This document shows positions 1 to 7,866 of a stretch of 27,872 bases of DNA, piece by piece (position 1 is the first letter of the stretch; each line of letters starts with the position of its first letter). Source of the stretch: CAYMLL01 sp964390645 (GTDB taxonomy: Bacteria; Planctomycetota; UBA8108). Made by a program: the position numbers and the translations under genes. The DNA lies in contig CAYMLL010000069.1 in the NCBI GenBank assembly GCA_964390645.1, positions 1 through 27,872 of the forward strand. Reading direction: 5' to 3'. The notes below the pieces were generated by a model. The model was given only the letters and a program-made list of their open reading frames with translations, searched no databases and was not told the DNA's origin.

Positions 1-36
1 AGCTGGACCCGACGGGTCTCCAGAGAAGGGAGGCCT

Positions 37-237
37 CTACCGGGTAGCCACGTTGAACCGAGCGGGCCCCAAGGGAAGGGCTCCGCGAACATGGGCCTGG
101 GCGGCGTGAGCACTTCTGCCGGCGGGCCACGTCACCGTAAGTTCTCGCGAGAAGGCGAGGTCCGGCTCATTCCACTGCGTCGGTCGGTGAGCATTCACGT
201 CTGGCACGATGACCGCAAGCGCGCTGAAACGGATCAT
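37..237 (-). CDS. possible small ORF, unknown function
   Basis: I do not recognise this 66-aa product, which begins MIRFSALAVIV. The only strong support is the start region: on the minus strand a GGAAGGAGG purine tract lies about 7 nt before the ATG at 237, a near-ideal Shine-Dalgarno. The first eleven residues resemble the start of a signal peptide, but the next residues (PDVNAHRP) are not a convincing hydrophobic core or cleavage site. This could therefore be the genuine start of a secreted protein that has lost its frame. The region beyond 300 is eroded mobile DNA. It could equally be a chance ORF, and confidence is low. Confidence 0.22.
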   Translation of the reverse strand: MIRFSALAVIVPDVNAHRPTQWNEPDLAFSRELTVTWPAGRSAHAAQAHVRGALPLGPARFNVATR

Positions 238-462
238 GAGTGTCCTCCTTCCAGGAAGATCCATGAGTCGATGAAGTGAACGAAACCGCTGCGTCGAGGA
301 ATGAGAGCGGACCGGCCTGCGCCAGACGCGGCCGTTTCCACGATTCCCGCTACTCACTGTTTGTGTCTGTGACCGCCATGAAGTTTCACCAATCCTCGTC
401 GGAGCCCGTCCTCGCAGGGTTCGAAGAGCTTGATACTTCTGACCTTCCCCGTAGGGTCGGAG

Positions 463-560
463 TATTCGGACGCTCGCAACAGGGCCAGGTTGCGCGCCGT
501 TCTCGGTCACCGCCCATCACCTTGAATCCGCGTCTCCGTGGCGGGGATTCTGTCGTCGGT
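463..560 (+). repeat. degraded coding repeat, copy 1
   Basis: This stretch is closely similar to 23388-23474 in the same orientation. Both copies translate in the same plus-strand frame to a shared peptide core, RSQQGQVARRSRSP, followed by a PRL.GGD motif. Upstream the frame continues with EPVLAGFEELDTSDLP. After about codon 34 the similarity to copy 2 is lost. Because the protein frame is kept, I infer both are fragments of one gene family, probably of mobile origin. I cannot name the family. Confidence 0.6.
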
Positions 561-783
561 ACGTTGGATGGACGAGGTGGTCGGAGGGCTGATGGACTGG
601 AAGATGATGCTGGCCTACACCACCGGATCGGCCGCCTCGGCGAAGCGCACCATCCTGTCGAGTCGAGTGCTTCCGCCAGCACCTGTTGCTACGTTGCCAG
701 GGGCGTGCGCCTGGCAGTCATGTCGACAGCGATCGTGGAGTCACCGAGCACGATCGCGAGCACCTGCGGCGTCTGTGGCTCCC

Positions 784-1060
784 TGCTCCGCCCACACCAT
801 CGGCCTCCCCTTCACCAGCCGCTCCAGCGACAGGCCGCCAGGCTCGCTTCCCTCGACGATGGCGCCGATGATGGCAGGCGCCAACATCGCCGGGCGCAGG
901 ATGCGGCCGACGCAGGAGCGATCGATCCCAAGTGCTCCTGCCGGCTCGGTGACGCCTGAGAACCTTCGGCTCTCGATCATCTCCCGCGAGTGGTAGCCAC
1001 GGGCCAAGGCGGCGAGCAGCTGCTGCTGGGTTGGCGACTTCGACAGTCGGCGGTACGAGC
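784..1060 (-). pseudogene. remnant of a recombinase-associated HTH protein
   Basis: Read on the minus strand, this gives an open stretch of about 90 codons. It contains LLAALARGYHSREMIES, then ALGIDRSCVGRILRPAMLAP, then IIGAIVEGSEPGGLSLERL, ending near PMVWAEQ. This matches the small helix-turn-helix protein that often follows serine recombinase genes in phage and integrative elements, with consensus features like ALARAHRW..ML, VGRILRLTLLAPDIVEAILDG and P..WEEQ. No good start codon is visible (TTG at 1007 is internal to the homology), and no recombinase catalytic domain was found nearby. It is therefore probably a decayed fragment. Family recognition is from memory of the motif pattern and has not been checked by search. 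Confidence 0.6.
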
Positions 1061-1090
1061 CGGGCGGTGAGTCCGGGTCTGCACGATGAA

Positions 1091-1113
1091 CGGCGGCTCG
1101 ATCCGAGCCGCCG
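1091..1113. repeat. perfect 10-bp inverted repeat (hairpin)
   Basis: CGGCGGCTCG and its exact reverse complement are separated by the three bases ATC, which gives a very stable GC-rich hairpin. The plus-strand sequence after it has only a short CCTTT and no U-tract, so it is not a standard intrinsic terminator. It lies between the recombinase-associated remnant and the oxidoreductase gene. Confidence 0.55.
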
Positions 1114-1385
1114 GCGGCCTTTCTACATCCCGATCGAGGGGATAACCTCCGTCTCGGTGAGCCCGGTCACCGAATCGCGGGTGTTCTTCTTGTTGCAGGC
1201 CGCACTTGACGGGTTCACCGTCGAGAGACAGTACTCGGGTGTCACCTGCTCTTTTCCGCGGCTCGCCGGAACACGGCTCTGGATCAGGTCAAGATGGTCG
1301 ATCATCTTCATGGGGAGGCTACCTCGTCCTTTCTGTCAGGAGATCACGTCTCGAGATCTCACACCGACCTGTCGTAGCGCCGAAG

Positions 1386-2453
1386 ATGACGACGCCGAAT
1401 TGGATGGTTTACGGTGCGACCGGCTACACCGGGGAGCTCATCGCACGCGAGGCAAAGCGGCGAGGCCTGGCGCCGATCCTGGCCGGCCGGAATCGGGAGC
1501 GCATCGAAGCCCTGGGCCGTGAGCTCGACCTGCCGACGCGAGTGGCGAGCCTCGAAGAAACGGAAGCGCTCCGGAGGTCACTGGAAGACGTCGACCTGAT
1601 GCTCCACTGCGCAGGTCCTTTCGTGCGTACCGGCCCGCGTATGTTGCAGGCCTGTCTCACGACCGGAACTCACTACCTGGACATCACTGGAGAAATCGCG
1701 GTCCTGGAGTCCATCATGCCCCTCGATGAGAAAGCCAGGGCCGTCGGTGTCGCGCTTCTGCCGGGCGTCGGTTTCGACGTCGTACCCACGGACTGCCTGG
1801 CTGCGAGTCTGGCCGACGCTCTCCCGGATGCCACCCACCTCGAGCTCGCCTTCACCGCGAACGGCGGCTCGGTCAGCAGGGGAACGATCAAGACCATGAT
1901 CGAGGCCATGCCCGCCGCGGGGGCAGTGCGCAAGAACGGCAAGATCACACCCGTGCCGCTCGCCTTCGACGTCAAGGAGATCGAGTTCTCCTGTGGTAAA
2001 CGCTGGGCGATGACCGTTCCCTGGGGAGACGTCTCGACCGCATTCCACTCGACGGGCATTCCCGACATCCGTGTCTACACCGGTCAGTCGCCCCGCGCCA
2101 TTCGACGGGCCCGGCGGATGCGTCCGCTGCTGCCGCTCGCCGGCTTGAAACCGGTCAAGCGGCTCCTCCAGTGGCGCGTCGGCCGGACAGTAACCGGGCC
2201 GGATCGGGTCGCGCGCGACTCGGTCCGCACCTTCATTTGGGGGAGAGTCAAGAACGCCGCAGGCGAGAGCGTTGCCGGCACTCTCGAAACCTCCGAGGGA
2301 TACGCCTTCACCGTTCTTTCGTCGGTCGAGTGCGCCCGGCGAGTCCTGGACGGCGCCGTGGCACCCGGTGCGTGGACGCCATCGCGCGCCTTCGGCTCCG
2401 GCTTTGTGGGTGAGCTTCCTGGCGTGTCGGTCGGCGAGCTCGTTCGTTCCTGA
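1386..2453 (+). CDS. saccharopine dehydrogenase-like NAD(P)-binding oxidoreductase
   Basis: A 355-aa cytoplasmic protein of the saccharopine dehydrogenase/trans-acting enoyl reductase type. Residues 8-16 (YGATGYTGE) form the GxxGxxG Rossmann dinucleotide-binding loop. It is followed by LAGRNRERIEALGREL, typical of the second strand that selects NADP, and by MLHCAGPFVRTG and THYLDITGE, both highly characteristic of this family. LLPGVGFDVVPTDC near residue 120 is another family block. I chose ATG 1386 because the 60 in-frame codons upstream have no family character. Members act on diverse or unknown substrates, including lipid and polyketide reductions, so the substrate is not predicted. No strong ribosome binding site is seen, and neighbours give no pathway hint. 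The length is close to the usual 350-420 aa. Confidence 0.9.
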   Translation: MTTPNWMVYGATGYTGELIAREAKRRGLAPILAGRNRERIEALGRELDLPTRVASLEETEALRRSLEDVDLMLHCAGPFVRTGPRMLQACLTTGTHYLDITGEIAVLESIMPLDEKARAVGVALLPGVGFDVVPTDCLAASLADALPDATHLELAFTANGGSVSRGTIKTMIEAMPAAGAVRKNGKITPVPLAFDVKEIEFSCGKRWAMTVPWGDVSTAFHSTGIPDIRVYTGQSPRAIRRARRMRPLLPLAGLKPVKRLLQWRVGRTVTGPDRVARDSVRTFIWGRVKNAAGESVAGTLETSEGYAFTVLSSVECARRVLDGAVAPGAWTPSRAFGSGFVGELPGVSVGELVRS

Positions 2454-2735
2454 GAGCGCGGGATGGGCTCGGCCGGCAGCTCGTGCGGACTCGGCCTCTG
2501 GCCCCGCGACGCACGGGAAGCGGCCGGTCTCGATCAGGTTCTGTCAGCAGGCCGGCCCGCGAGCCCCGGCCGTCGGCACTGCCCGGTCACGTCGTGTGGC
2601 CACCGTGCCCGGCTCCATCCCCGCGACGATCGCCGTGACGGGAGCCTCTTCAGCGGTTCGTCACGGACACGACGACTCCTCGAAGAGCTATCGCCAGGTC
2701 ACGGGTACCACGACGGCAAAGGTCGTTGCGGCGTG

Positions 2736-3008
2736 ATGCTGGCCCAGCTCGAGAACCGATGTGCTTGCTGCGATCACGTGATCCCTGTTTCTCGAGGGAG
2801 CAATCCCAGCATCGAGAACTCGGTTGCGGCGTGTTCCGCCTGCAACCGCGAGAAGTCTGATGGCCCGGTTCCAGAGAATCGAGCGGGAGACGCCGCGTCA
2901 AGGCCCCCGGAATGGGACGGCTTCGTTTCGCTGTATCCAAGGCTGCCACGCGCGACTGCTGGCTGGTGCCGCGCAATCGAGGATCGGGAATCATGGGTAT
3001 CTGTTTGA
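2736..3008 (+). pseudogene. HNH endonuclease, internally deleted
   Basis: The reading frame encodes about 90 aa with a recognisable HNH core: a CACC zinc pair, DHVIPVSRG, then an N residue and ACSACNREKSD carrying the second zinc pair. A C-terminal block, PPEWDGFVSLYPRLP followed by WCRAIED, matches the tail of many HNH proteins. The oddity is that the first CxxC is joined directly to the DH of the active site. In the family about 8-20 residues separate them. The deletion is in frame, so the product may be translated but is probably inactive. The frame is open further upstream to 2463, but that part has no family features. ATG 2736 is a convenient, not a proven, start. Confidence 0.65.
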
Positions 3009-3081
3009 CAAGCCATTGCAGCGGACCGTCCGCTCCGCGCCCTGCCGCCAGACGGCACAACTGTTCGAGGGCAGTCCGATC

Positions 3082-3384
3082 ATGAATCTGGACGACAAGG
3101 TCAACGAGCTCGAAGAGAACGTTGCGAAGCTCGGGTATCGAGTCGCCTCGCTCAGACGCGTCGTCTTCTGGTTGACCGTCCTGGTTCTTGTTTCGATCCT
3201 CGGAATCCTCTCCGTTCCCGAGGCTCGCAGCTCTCTCTTCAGTCTCGGATTCATCGTCGTCCTCGTCGCTGCGACGTTAGCATTCATGCAGCTTGCCACC
3301 TGGATGTTTCGAGCGCTCGATCGTGCGGCTCAGGGAAGTCGAAACTCAGACGAGTCTCCGGATTCGCAGGTGCCGAAGGTATAG
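3082..3384 (+). CDS. small two-TM membrane protein with coiled coil
   Basis: A 100-aa protein of unknown function. Residues 1-26 are charged and heptad-like (DDKVNELEENVAKLGYRV), suggesting a short coiled coil. Two hydrophobic segments follow, around residues 29-46 (VFWLTVLVLVSILGILSV) and 54-74 (LGFIVVLVAATLAFMQLATWM). The tail is hydrophilic, rich in Ser, Asp and Gln. The start at ATG 3082 gives a compact protein and has a weak purine-rich GAGGGC upstream. The longer frame from 2824 overlaps the HNH gene in another frame and has no protein-like character. It may be an inner-membrane oligomeric protein, but no role can be assigned. Confidence 0.6.
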   Translation: MNLDDKVNELEENVAKLGYRVASLRRVVFWLTVLVLVSILGILSVPEARSSLFSLGFIVVLVAATLAFMQLATWMFRALDRAAQGSRNSDESPDSQVPKV

Positions 3385-3744
3385 GCGGTGGATACCGTGA
3401 TCGCTGAATCTCCGTCGAACAAGCGAGTGCATGCTGACGAGGAACGGGCCTGGCGCCGTTCTTGTCGGTTCCGATGCGACGTTTCCTTTAGCTCGTGCGT
3501 CCGGCATTCCACATCCGTTGCCAGGTCTTCTCCTTCCAGTTGATCCTTCAGGTTTCGACTTCCTCGGCAGCGTAGACAATTCCGTCCGACCGCTCCAGCC
3601 AGGAAGCTGTTCCGGGATCCGGCATCGAACGTCTCCGGCCACATGACCAGTCGTTGCAGCGGACTGCGACAGCGCGCACGATGATCGTTCTCGCAACAGC
3701 TCGCGGCTGCTGAACTCGATCGTCAGGCCCCCCGGGAGTTGCCG
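3385..3744. other. gene-free stretch with possible decayed minus-strand coding
   Basis: No intact gene is visible. On the minus strand between about 3640 and 3420, one frame reads protein-like but is broken by stops: PGTASWLERSDGIVYAAEEV, stop, RINWKEKTWQRMWNAGRTS, stop, RIGTDKNGARPVPR. This looks like an eroded gene of unrecognised family rather than random sequence. It is a judgement by eye. Confidence 0.3.
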
Positions 3745-4209
3745 TTGGACGGCCATCAAATTATCTCGACCGTACGGGCGTTCTTGAAGTTCGTCGACTC
3801 CCCTCCTGCGGACGCCGCGGAGCGAGATCAACGGCTTCTGAGACACCTCGACTCGCTTGCCCACTCCCAGCACCACGTCGCGTTCACGTTCGACGATCGC
3901 GATTATCCTGATCCGCCGAATCTCGCTGACAAGCTACGAGACCGGATCGCCCGGCGTTTCCCCGACTTCGGCCACTACAACACCCCCGAGTATCTCGAGA
4001 CCAACGTCGGTGAGTCTCCGTGCATCGTCGGTGACGCGATCGACGATATTCACGACATCGTTTCCGAGCTCCTCGAGGTCGAATGGCGCTGGTCGAACAC
4101 GAGCTCGGCAGACGCCCTCTTTCATTTCGAGTTCACGTACGGTTCCCACTGGCAGTACCATCTCCGGTGGCTCCAGGTGTATCTCGTCGAACGTCAATAC
4201 GAGGCCTGA
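3745..4209 (+). CDS. DUF5063-like domain protein
   Basis: A soluble 154-aa protein that resembles the DUF5063 family. Blocks are FLKFVDSPPAD, LRHLDSLA, DYPDPP, RFPDFGHYNTPE, VGDAIDDIHDIVSELLEVEW, and a C-terminal HWQYHLRWLQVYL. The length matches a single-domain member. I placed the start at TTG 3745 because GGGAG lies 6 nt upstream. TTG 3739 is also in frame but directly abuts that site. The molecular function of this family is not known, so none is proposed. The gene stands alone between an eroded stretch and the frameshifted membrane-protein gene. Confidence 0.7.
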   Translation: MDGHQIISTVRAFLKFVDSPPADAAERDQRLLRHLDSLAHSQHHVAFTFDDRDYPDPPNLADKLRDRIARRFPDFGHYNTPEYLETNVGESPCIVGDAIDDIHDIVSELLEVEWRWSNTSSADALFHFEFTYGSHWQYHLRWLQVYLVERQYEA

Positions 4210-4317
4210 CCACGCGCTGGAGCGGCCTTCGGTAACGCCCGCGTGGCCAGTGGCGCTCCACTCCGCGGCTGCTCAACCTGGACGCTCGCCGACAAACCGG
4301 AAAGCGTGATCTGTCGT

Positions 4318-4780
4318 ATGGCCGGCACCAATCCGCATACGTCACCCGCGACCGGATCCGCAACCCGGACCAGCGCTGAGTTGTACTCGCCGGGGCGCGT
4401 GGCTCGGGCGTCTCTTTTCGGTCTCCCGGTTGCAGGATGTGTGCTACTGGCGATCAGCTACAGACGCTCTGGTGACGTCGCCGCTGCAAACGTGGCGTTC
4501 GCCGCCGGCTTCTTCGGGACGGCTTCGTTTCTGGTGGTGGCTGTTTCTTCTACCAGACGATTTCCCGCCGGGTCTCTCGACAGCTTCGAGCTCCGGGATG
4601 TATCTATGCGCGAGAGCACTCCAACGGAGCACCCATGAGCGTCGCCTTGCGATCGGAGGAACCAAGGCGTCTGCACGGGCCGCGACCGGCATCGGGGTGC
4701 CATGTTTCATTTGCATTTGTATCGCGCTCCTTGCCTTCTTCCTTGCCGCGCCGGATGATGGGTCCGGCGAGGAGCTCTGA
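4318..4780 (+). pseudogene. small membrane protein gene split by a frameshift
   Basis: Two overlapping frames together make one plausible protein. The first frame starts at ATG 4318 and reads YSPGRVARASLFGLPVAGCV, a TM segment, ISYRRSGD, then a second TM segment (AFAAGFFGTASFLVV). Near 4545-4560 the sensible sequence moves to the +1 frame, continuing FLLPDDFPPGLSTASSSGMY, then LARALQ-like CARALQ, and a third hydrophobic segment (VPCFICICIALLAFFLAA) before the stop at 4780. Bacterial small membrane proteins with the same order (PG..A.A.FLG.PLAG..L...NY..LG, then LLP....G.S..., then a final TM) support joining the frames. Either a one-base indel killed the gene or the assembly has an error. Confidence 0.65.
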
Positions 4781-4950
4781 ATGAATGAACACATGCGAAG
4801 GCATCTCCTTCGTTTGCGGGTTTCAACCGAGAAGTGGCGAAGCAGGCGATGCGACGGAGCGTGTGATCCGGTCGGCTACATATGGCAAGATCAACGGCGT
4901 GTGCCCGCTGATCGCGATCGTTCGGTGGCACCATTCGAGTCAGTACGGTA

Positions 4951-5310
4951 GTGCAGAAAGTCAACCTCCAGGAGAAGCTCAAACGGTTCTCTGACCACTG
5001 GAGCCCGAAGATCGTCGGCGAGCTGAACGGACACCACGTGAAGCTAGTGAAACTCCAGGGAGAGTTCGTTTGGCACCGACACGAGCACGAAGACGAGCTG
5101 TTCCTCGTCTTGAAGGGCGAGATGACCATCCAGCTCCGGGATCGCGACGTTCCTCTCCGCGAAGGCGAGTTCTTCATCGTGCCCAAGGGTGTCGAGCACA
5201 ACCCGATCGCCTCGGAAGAAGCTCAAGTCCTGCTCCTCGAGCCCGCGTCCACGCTGAACACCGGTGATACTCGAAGCGAGCGAACCGTCGAGTTTCCCGA
5301 GCGCTTGTAG
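4951..5310 (+). CDS. small cupin-domain protein
   Basis: A 119-aa single-domain cupin. Motif 1 is WHRHEHEDELFLVLKG, with metal-ligand candidates His42, His44 and Glu49 and the conserved closing glycine. Motif 2 is EGEFFIVPKGVEHNP, which carries the last His ligand. The length is typical of mannose-6-phosphate isomerase-like small cupins. These are metal-dependent barrels with varied activities (isomerase, dioxygenase, binding), so the reaction cannot be inferred. The start is GTG 4951, because residues from VQKVNLQEKLKRF onward look like the usual N-terminus of this group. It is an isolated gene. Confidence 0.88.
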   Translation: MQKVNLQEKLKRFSDHWSPKIVGELNGHHVKLVKLQGEFVWHRHEHEDELFLVLKGEMTIQLRDRDVPLREGEFFIVPKGVEHNPIASEEAQVLLLEPASTLNTGDTRSERTVEFPERL

Positions 5311-5376
5311 CCCGCGCGAATCGACGCCAAGGTTGCACGCGTCGCCGGCGCCCGGGATCCGAAAGCGATACGGCGG

Positions 5377-6430
5377 GGCGCTGGTGCATGAATACGTCTT
5401 GTCGACGTGGACGGACGCATCGAGACTGTCGGTCCATCGACAGTTCTCGGGGAGCTTCGCTCGTTGGCAGCAAGCACGTCCAGTCCGGTGCACCCGAGAT
5501 ACAAGACAGAGTACGCGGTGAAGAACTGACCGGAGCACGAGCGAGGACTCCGGAATCGTGTCGATATCACGATCCGGTTCAGCGAGGAGGCGATCGTGCG
5601 TTGGATTCCTCGTGGGAGGCGGAGGCGAGGCGCGCAATGACGGTGCTCGGACCTCGCGATCGAGACGGCGCTGACGTCGAGGCTCTTGTTTGATTTGCCG
5701 CCGCGTCAAACCCGGGGGTTTCGCCAGCTCGCTTCCGGGATCGATGGATCCGGACCTTGAATCGCCCGATCACACGACGCTCTCGCGTCGCGCTGAGCAT
5801 CTTGAAACCGGGCTCCCCGCTGCGGGAAAGGGAGGCGCGATTCAGACCGTCGTTGCCAGCACAGGATTGCAGATCGTCGGTCAAGTCCCGTGGGCCCACG
5901 CGAAGAACGGGCGGAGGGGGACTCGAGAGTGGCGGAAGCTGAATGTCGGGGTCGATGAGAACGGAGTGATCGTGGCCAAGGATCCCACCGACAGCACCGC
6001 GGACGACACGAGCGTCGTACCCGCTCTTGTGAGACAGATTCCCGACGACACGAAGATCACGCGATGCACCGCCGACGGCGCCTACGACCGGATTGTCGCC
6101 TAAGAGACGTTCGTCGAACTTGGAGCGACTGTCGTCGTCCCTCCGGTCAAATCGACGAGTCTGTCCAGAAGAAAGATGCGAGTAGCGAGAGCGCGAAGCC
6201 GCACTGTCCGTCGGGCCGGAGTGTGGGTCGCAGGCAGTGGAAGAAGGAGGCGGGCTACCATCGCCAGGCTCGCGTCGAGAACACGTTTTCTTGATTCAAG
6301 CCGCTCTTCGGCGGCCGACTTCGATCACGCCATCGAGGTAAACCAGCGTCCGAGGCCCGATTCGCCTGAGACATTGTCGACCGTGTGCTTCAGCTTGGAG
6401 CGTCAGGACTCGAGCCGATTCGAGATCGAG
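5377..6430 (+). mobile_element. dead IS5-family insertion sequence, copy 1
   Basis: The plus strand carries an almost full-length IS5-type DDE transposase broken by stops and frameshifts. From 5470 it reads VHPRYKTEYAVKN, then TGA at 5528 where the family has W, then ITIRFSEEAI. From about 5690 an open frame gives DHTTLSRRAEHL, VVASTGLQIVGQVPW (the first catalytic Asp is replaced by Ala) and ADGAYD with the second Asp. After a stop near 6100, further blocks are WKKEAGYHRQARVENTFS (the catalytic Glu region) and a GGRLRSR tail. A 16-nt stretch, GGCGCTGGTGCATGAA, at 5377-5392 is repeated upstream of the second copy and may lie near the left end. No clear right terminal repeat was found. Confidence 0.85.
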
Positions 6431-6537
6431 GTTGATCGGCCGCGAGGAAGAACGCGCCGATTTCGATTCGTGCAACAGCGCCGTTTCCAGCCGGAAATCG
6501 CGTAGGCAGCAGGACGCTTTCATCATAGCCTCTACGC

Positions 6538-7866
6538 ATGAGAAGGCACATCCGCTGGCTTCTGGGCGAACTTCAAGTATGGGAGCACTCCGGCCTGGTG
6601 GACCCGGCGACAGCCGAGAAGATCCGCGAGCACTATCCCACCCCCGCCAAGGTGCGTCCCTGGGGCGCTATTGTCTTTTCCAGTATCGGCGCGGTCATCT
6701 TCGGGCTCGGGGTGATTCTCTTCTTCGCCTACAACTGGGAAGCGATGCCGAAGTTCGCGAAGCTGGGCCTGGTCTTCGTCGCCCTGGGGTCGGCGCACGG
6801 CTCCGGATACCGGCTGTGTAAAGGCGGAAGGCACGTGGAGCTCGGCGAAGCGTTGCATGTGCTGGGGACGATTCTCTTCGGCGCGGGTATCTGGCTGGTC
6901 GCCCAGATCTATCATATTGACGAGCATTACCCCGACGCGTTCCCGGTCTGGGGTGGTGCAGCGCTGATCATGGCCTGGGTCACGCCCTCGATCGCGCACG
7001 GGATCATCGCGGCGGTGGTTTTCGTGCTGTGGGGAGGGTTCGAGGTCTTTGATTTCCACCACTCCGCGCACTTGTCACCGCTACTGATTCTGTTCGGGAT
7101 CGGGCCGCTGGTCTGGGTGCTCCGCTCGCGTGTCTTGCTGATCACCACCGCCATCGCGCTACAAGTGTCGGTGGTCTTCACGGTGGCGGGAATCGATGAC
7201 GACCTGATTCTGCCGACGCTCCTGTGCCTGGCGGCGAGCTTCGCTGCCCTGGGGCATCTGCTGCGTGGACGGACCGTGGAGCCCTTCCGGCCCGCACACT
7301 TGACTGTGCTGGGGAACGTGGCCGTCTGGATTCTGCTCTACGTCCTGACGTTTCGCGAAGCCGCCGAAGAGCTGCTGGAGCCTCTCACGTTCGAGAACGA
7401 GCCTCTCGTCGTGAGTTACTTTTCCGTGATCACCCTCGTCGCGGCCCTGCTCTGGGTGCTGGTTCTTCTGCCGCCTGCGTCGTTGAGGCGGCGCATGGAG
7501 CATGGACTGCGCTGGGATCACCTGGTGGTTTCCGCCGTGCTGGTCATCCTCATCTCGAGCTGGACCTGTCTCGGCTGGGCCACCGCGGGCGACGGATGGG
7601 CAGGCGCGGTCATCTTCAACCTGCTCTTCGTCGCCGGCGCCATCTCCCTCATGGTTCACGGCTGCAAGACCGTGCATGCCGGATATGTGACGGTGGGGAG
7701 CCTGCTGCTGGCCTCGATTGTGCTGACCCGCTACGCCGATCTCTTCGAGAGCCTGCTCGTGCGCTCCCTGGTGTTCTTGCTGATGGGCGCGGGCATTTTC
7801 TCCATCGGCATCGCGTATTCGAAAGCGAAGCGACGGCAACAAGCCCTCAGCGAAACACCACCATGA
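6538..7866 (+). CDS. DUF2157 multi-pass membrane protein
   Basis: A 442-aa integral membrane protein. The soluble N-terminus (residues 1-42, with LWEHSGLVDPATAEKIREHY-like sequence) and the first membrane block, FFAYNWEAMPKFAKLGL, are the signature of DUF2157. About a dozen hydrophobic segments follow to the end, for example around residues 45-68, 95-125, 140-170 and 385-430, before a basic tail (KAKRRQQ). The start at ATG 6538 directly precedes the family N-terminus. The gene overlaps the next one by ATGA at 7863-7866, so translation is likely coupled. DUF2157 and GDYXXLXY proteins are commonly paired or fused in bacteria. Their function is unknown. Confidence 0.9.
   Translation: MRRHIRWLLGELQVWEHSGLVDPATAEKIREHYPTPAKVRPWGAIVFSSIGAVIFGLGVILFFAYNWEAMPKFAKLGLVFVALGSAHGSGYRLCKGGRHVELGEALHVLGTILFGAGIWLVAQIYHIDEHYPDAFPVWGGAALIMAWVTPSIAHGIIAAVVFVLWGGFEVFDFHHSAHLSPLLILFGIGPLVWVLRSRVLLITTAIALQVSVVFTVAGIDDDLILPTLLCLAASFAALGHLLRGRTVEPFRPAHLTVLGNVAVWILLYVLTFREAAEELLEPLTFENEPLVVSYFSVITLVAALLWVLVLLPPASLRRRMEHGLRWDHLVVSAVLVILISSWTCLGWATAGDGWAGAVIFNLLFVAGAISLMVHGCKTVHAGYVTVGSLLLASIVLTRYADLFESLLVRSLVFLLMGAGIFSIGIAYSKAKRRQQALSETPP

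Noticed and set aside
1091..1113. Intrinsic terminator
   Set aside because: The stem is strong but no U-tract follows on either strand, so it is listed only as an inverted repeat.
7224..7862. Upstream extension of the GDYXXLXY frame
   Set aside because: It overlaps the DUF2157 gene in another frame; the true start at 7863 gives a standard anchor and a 4-nt operon overlap.
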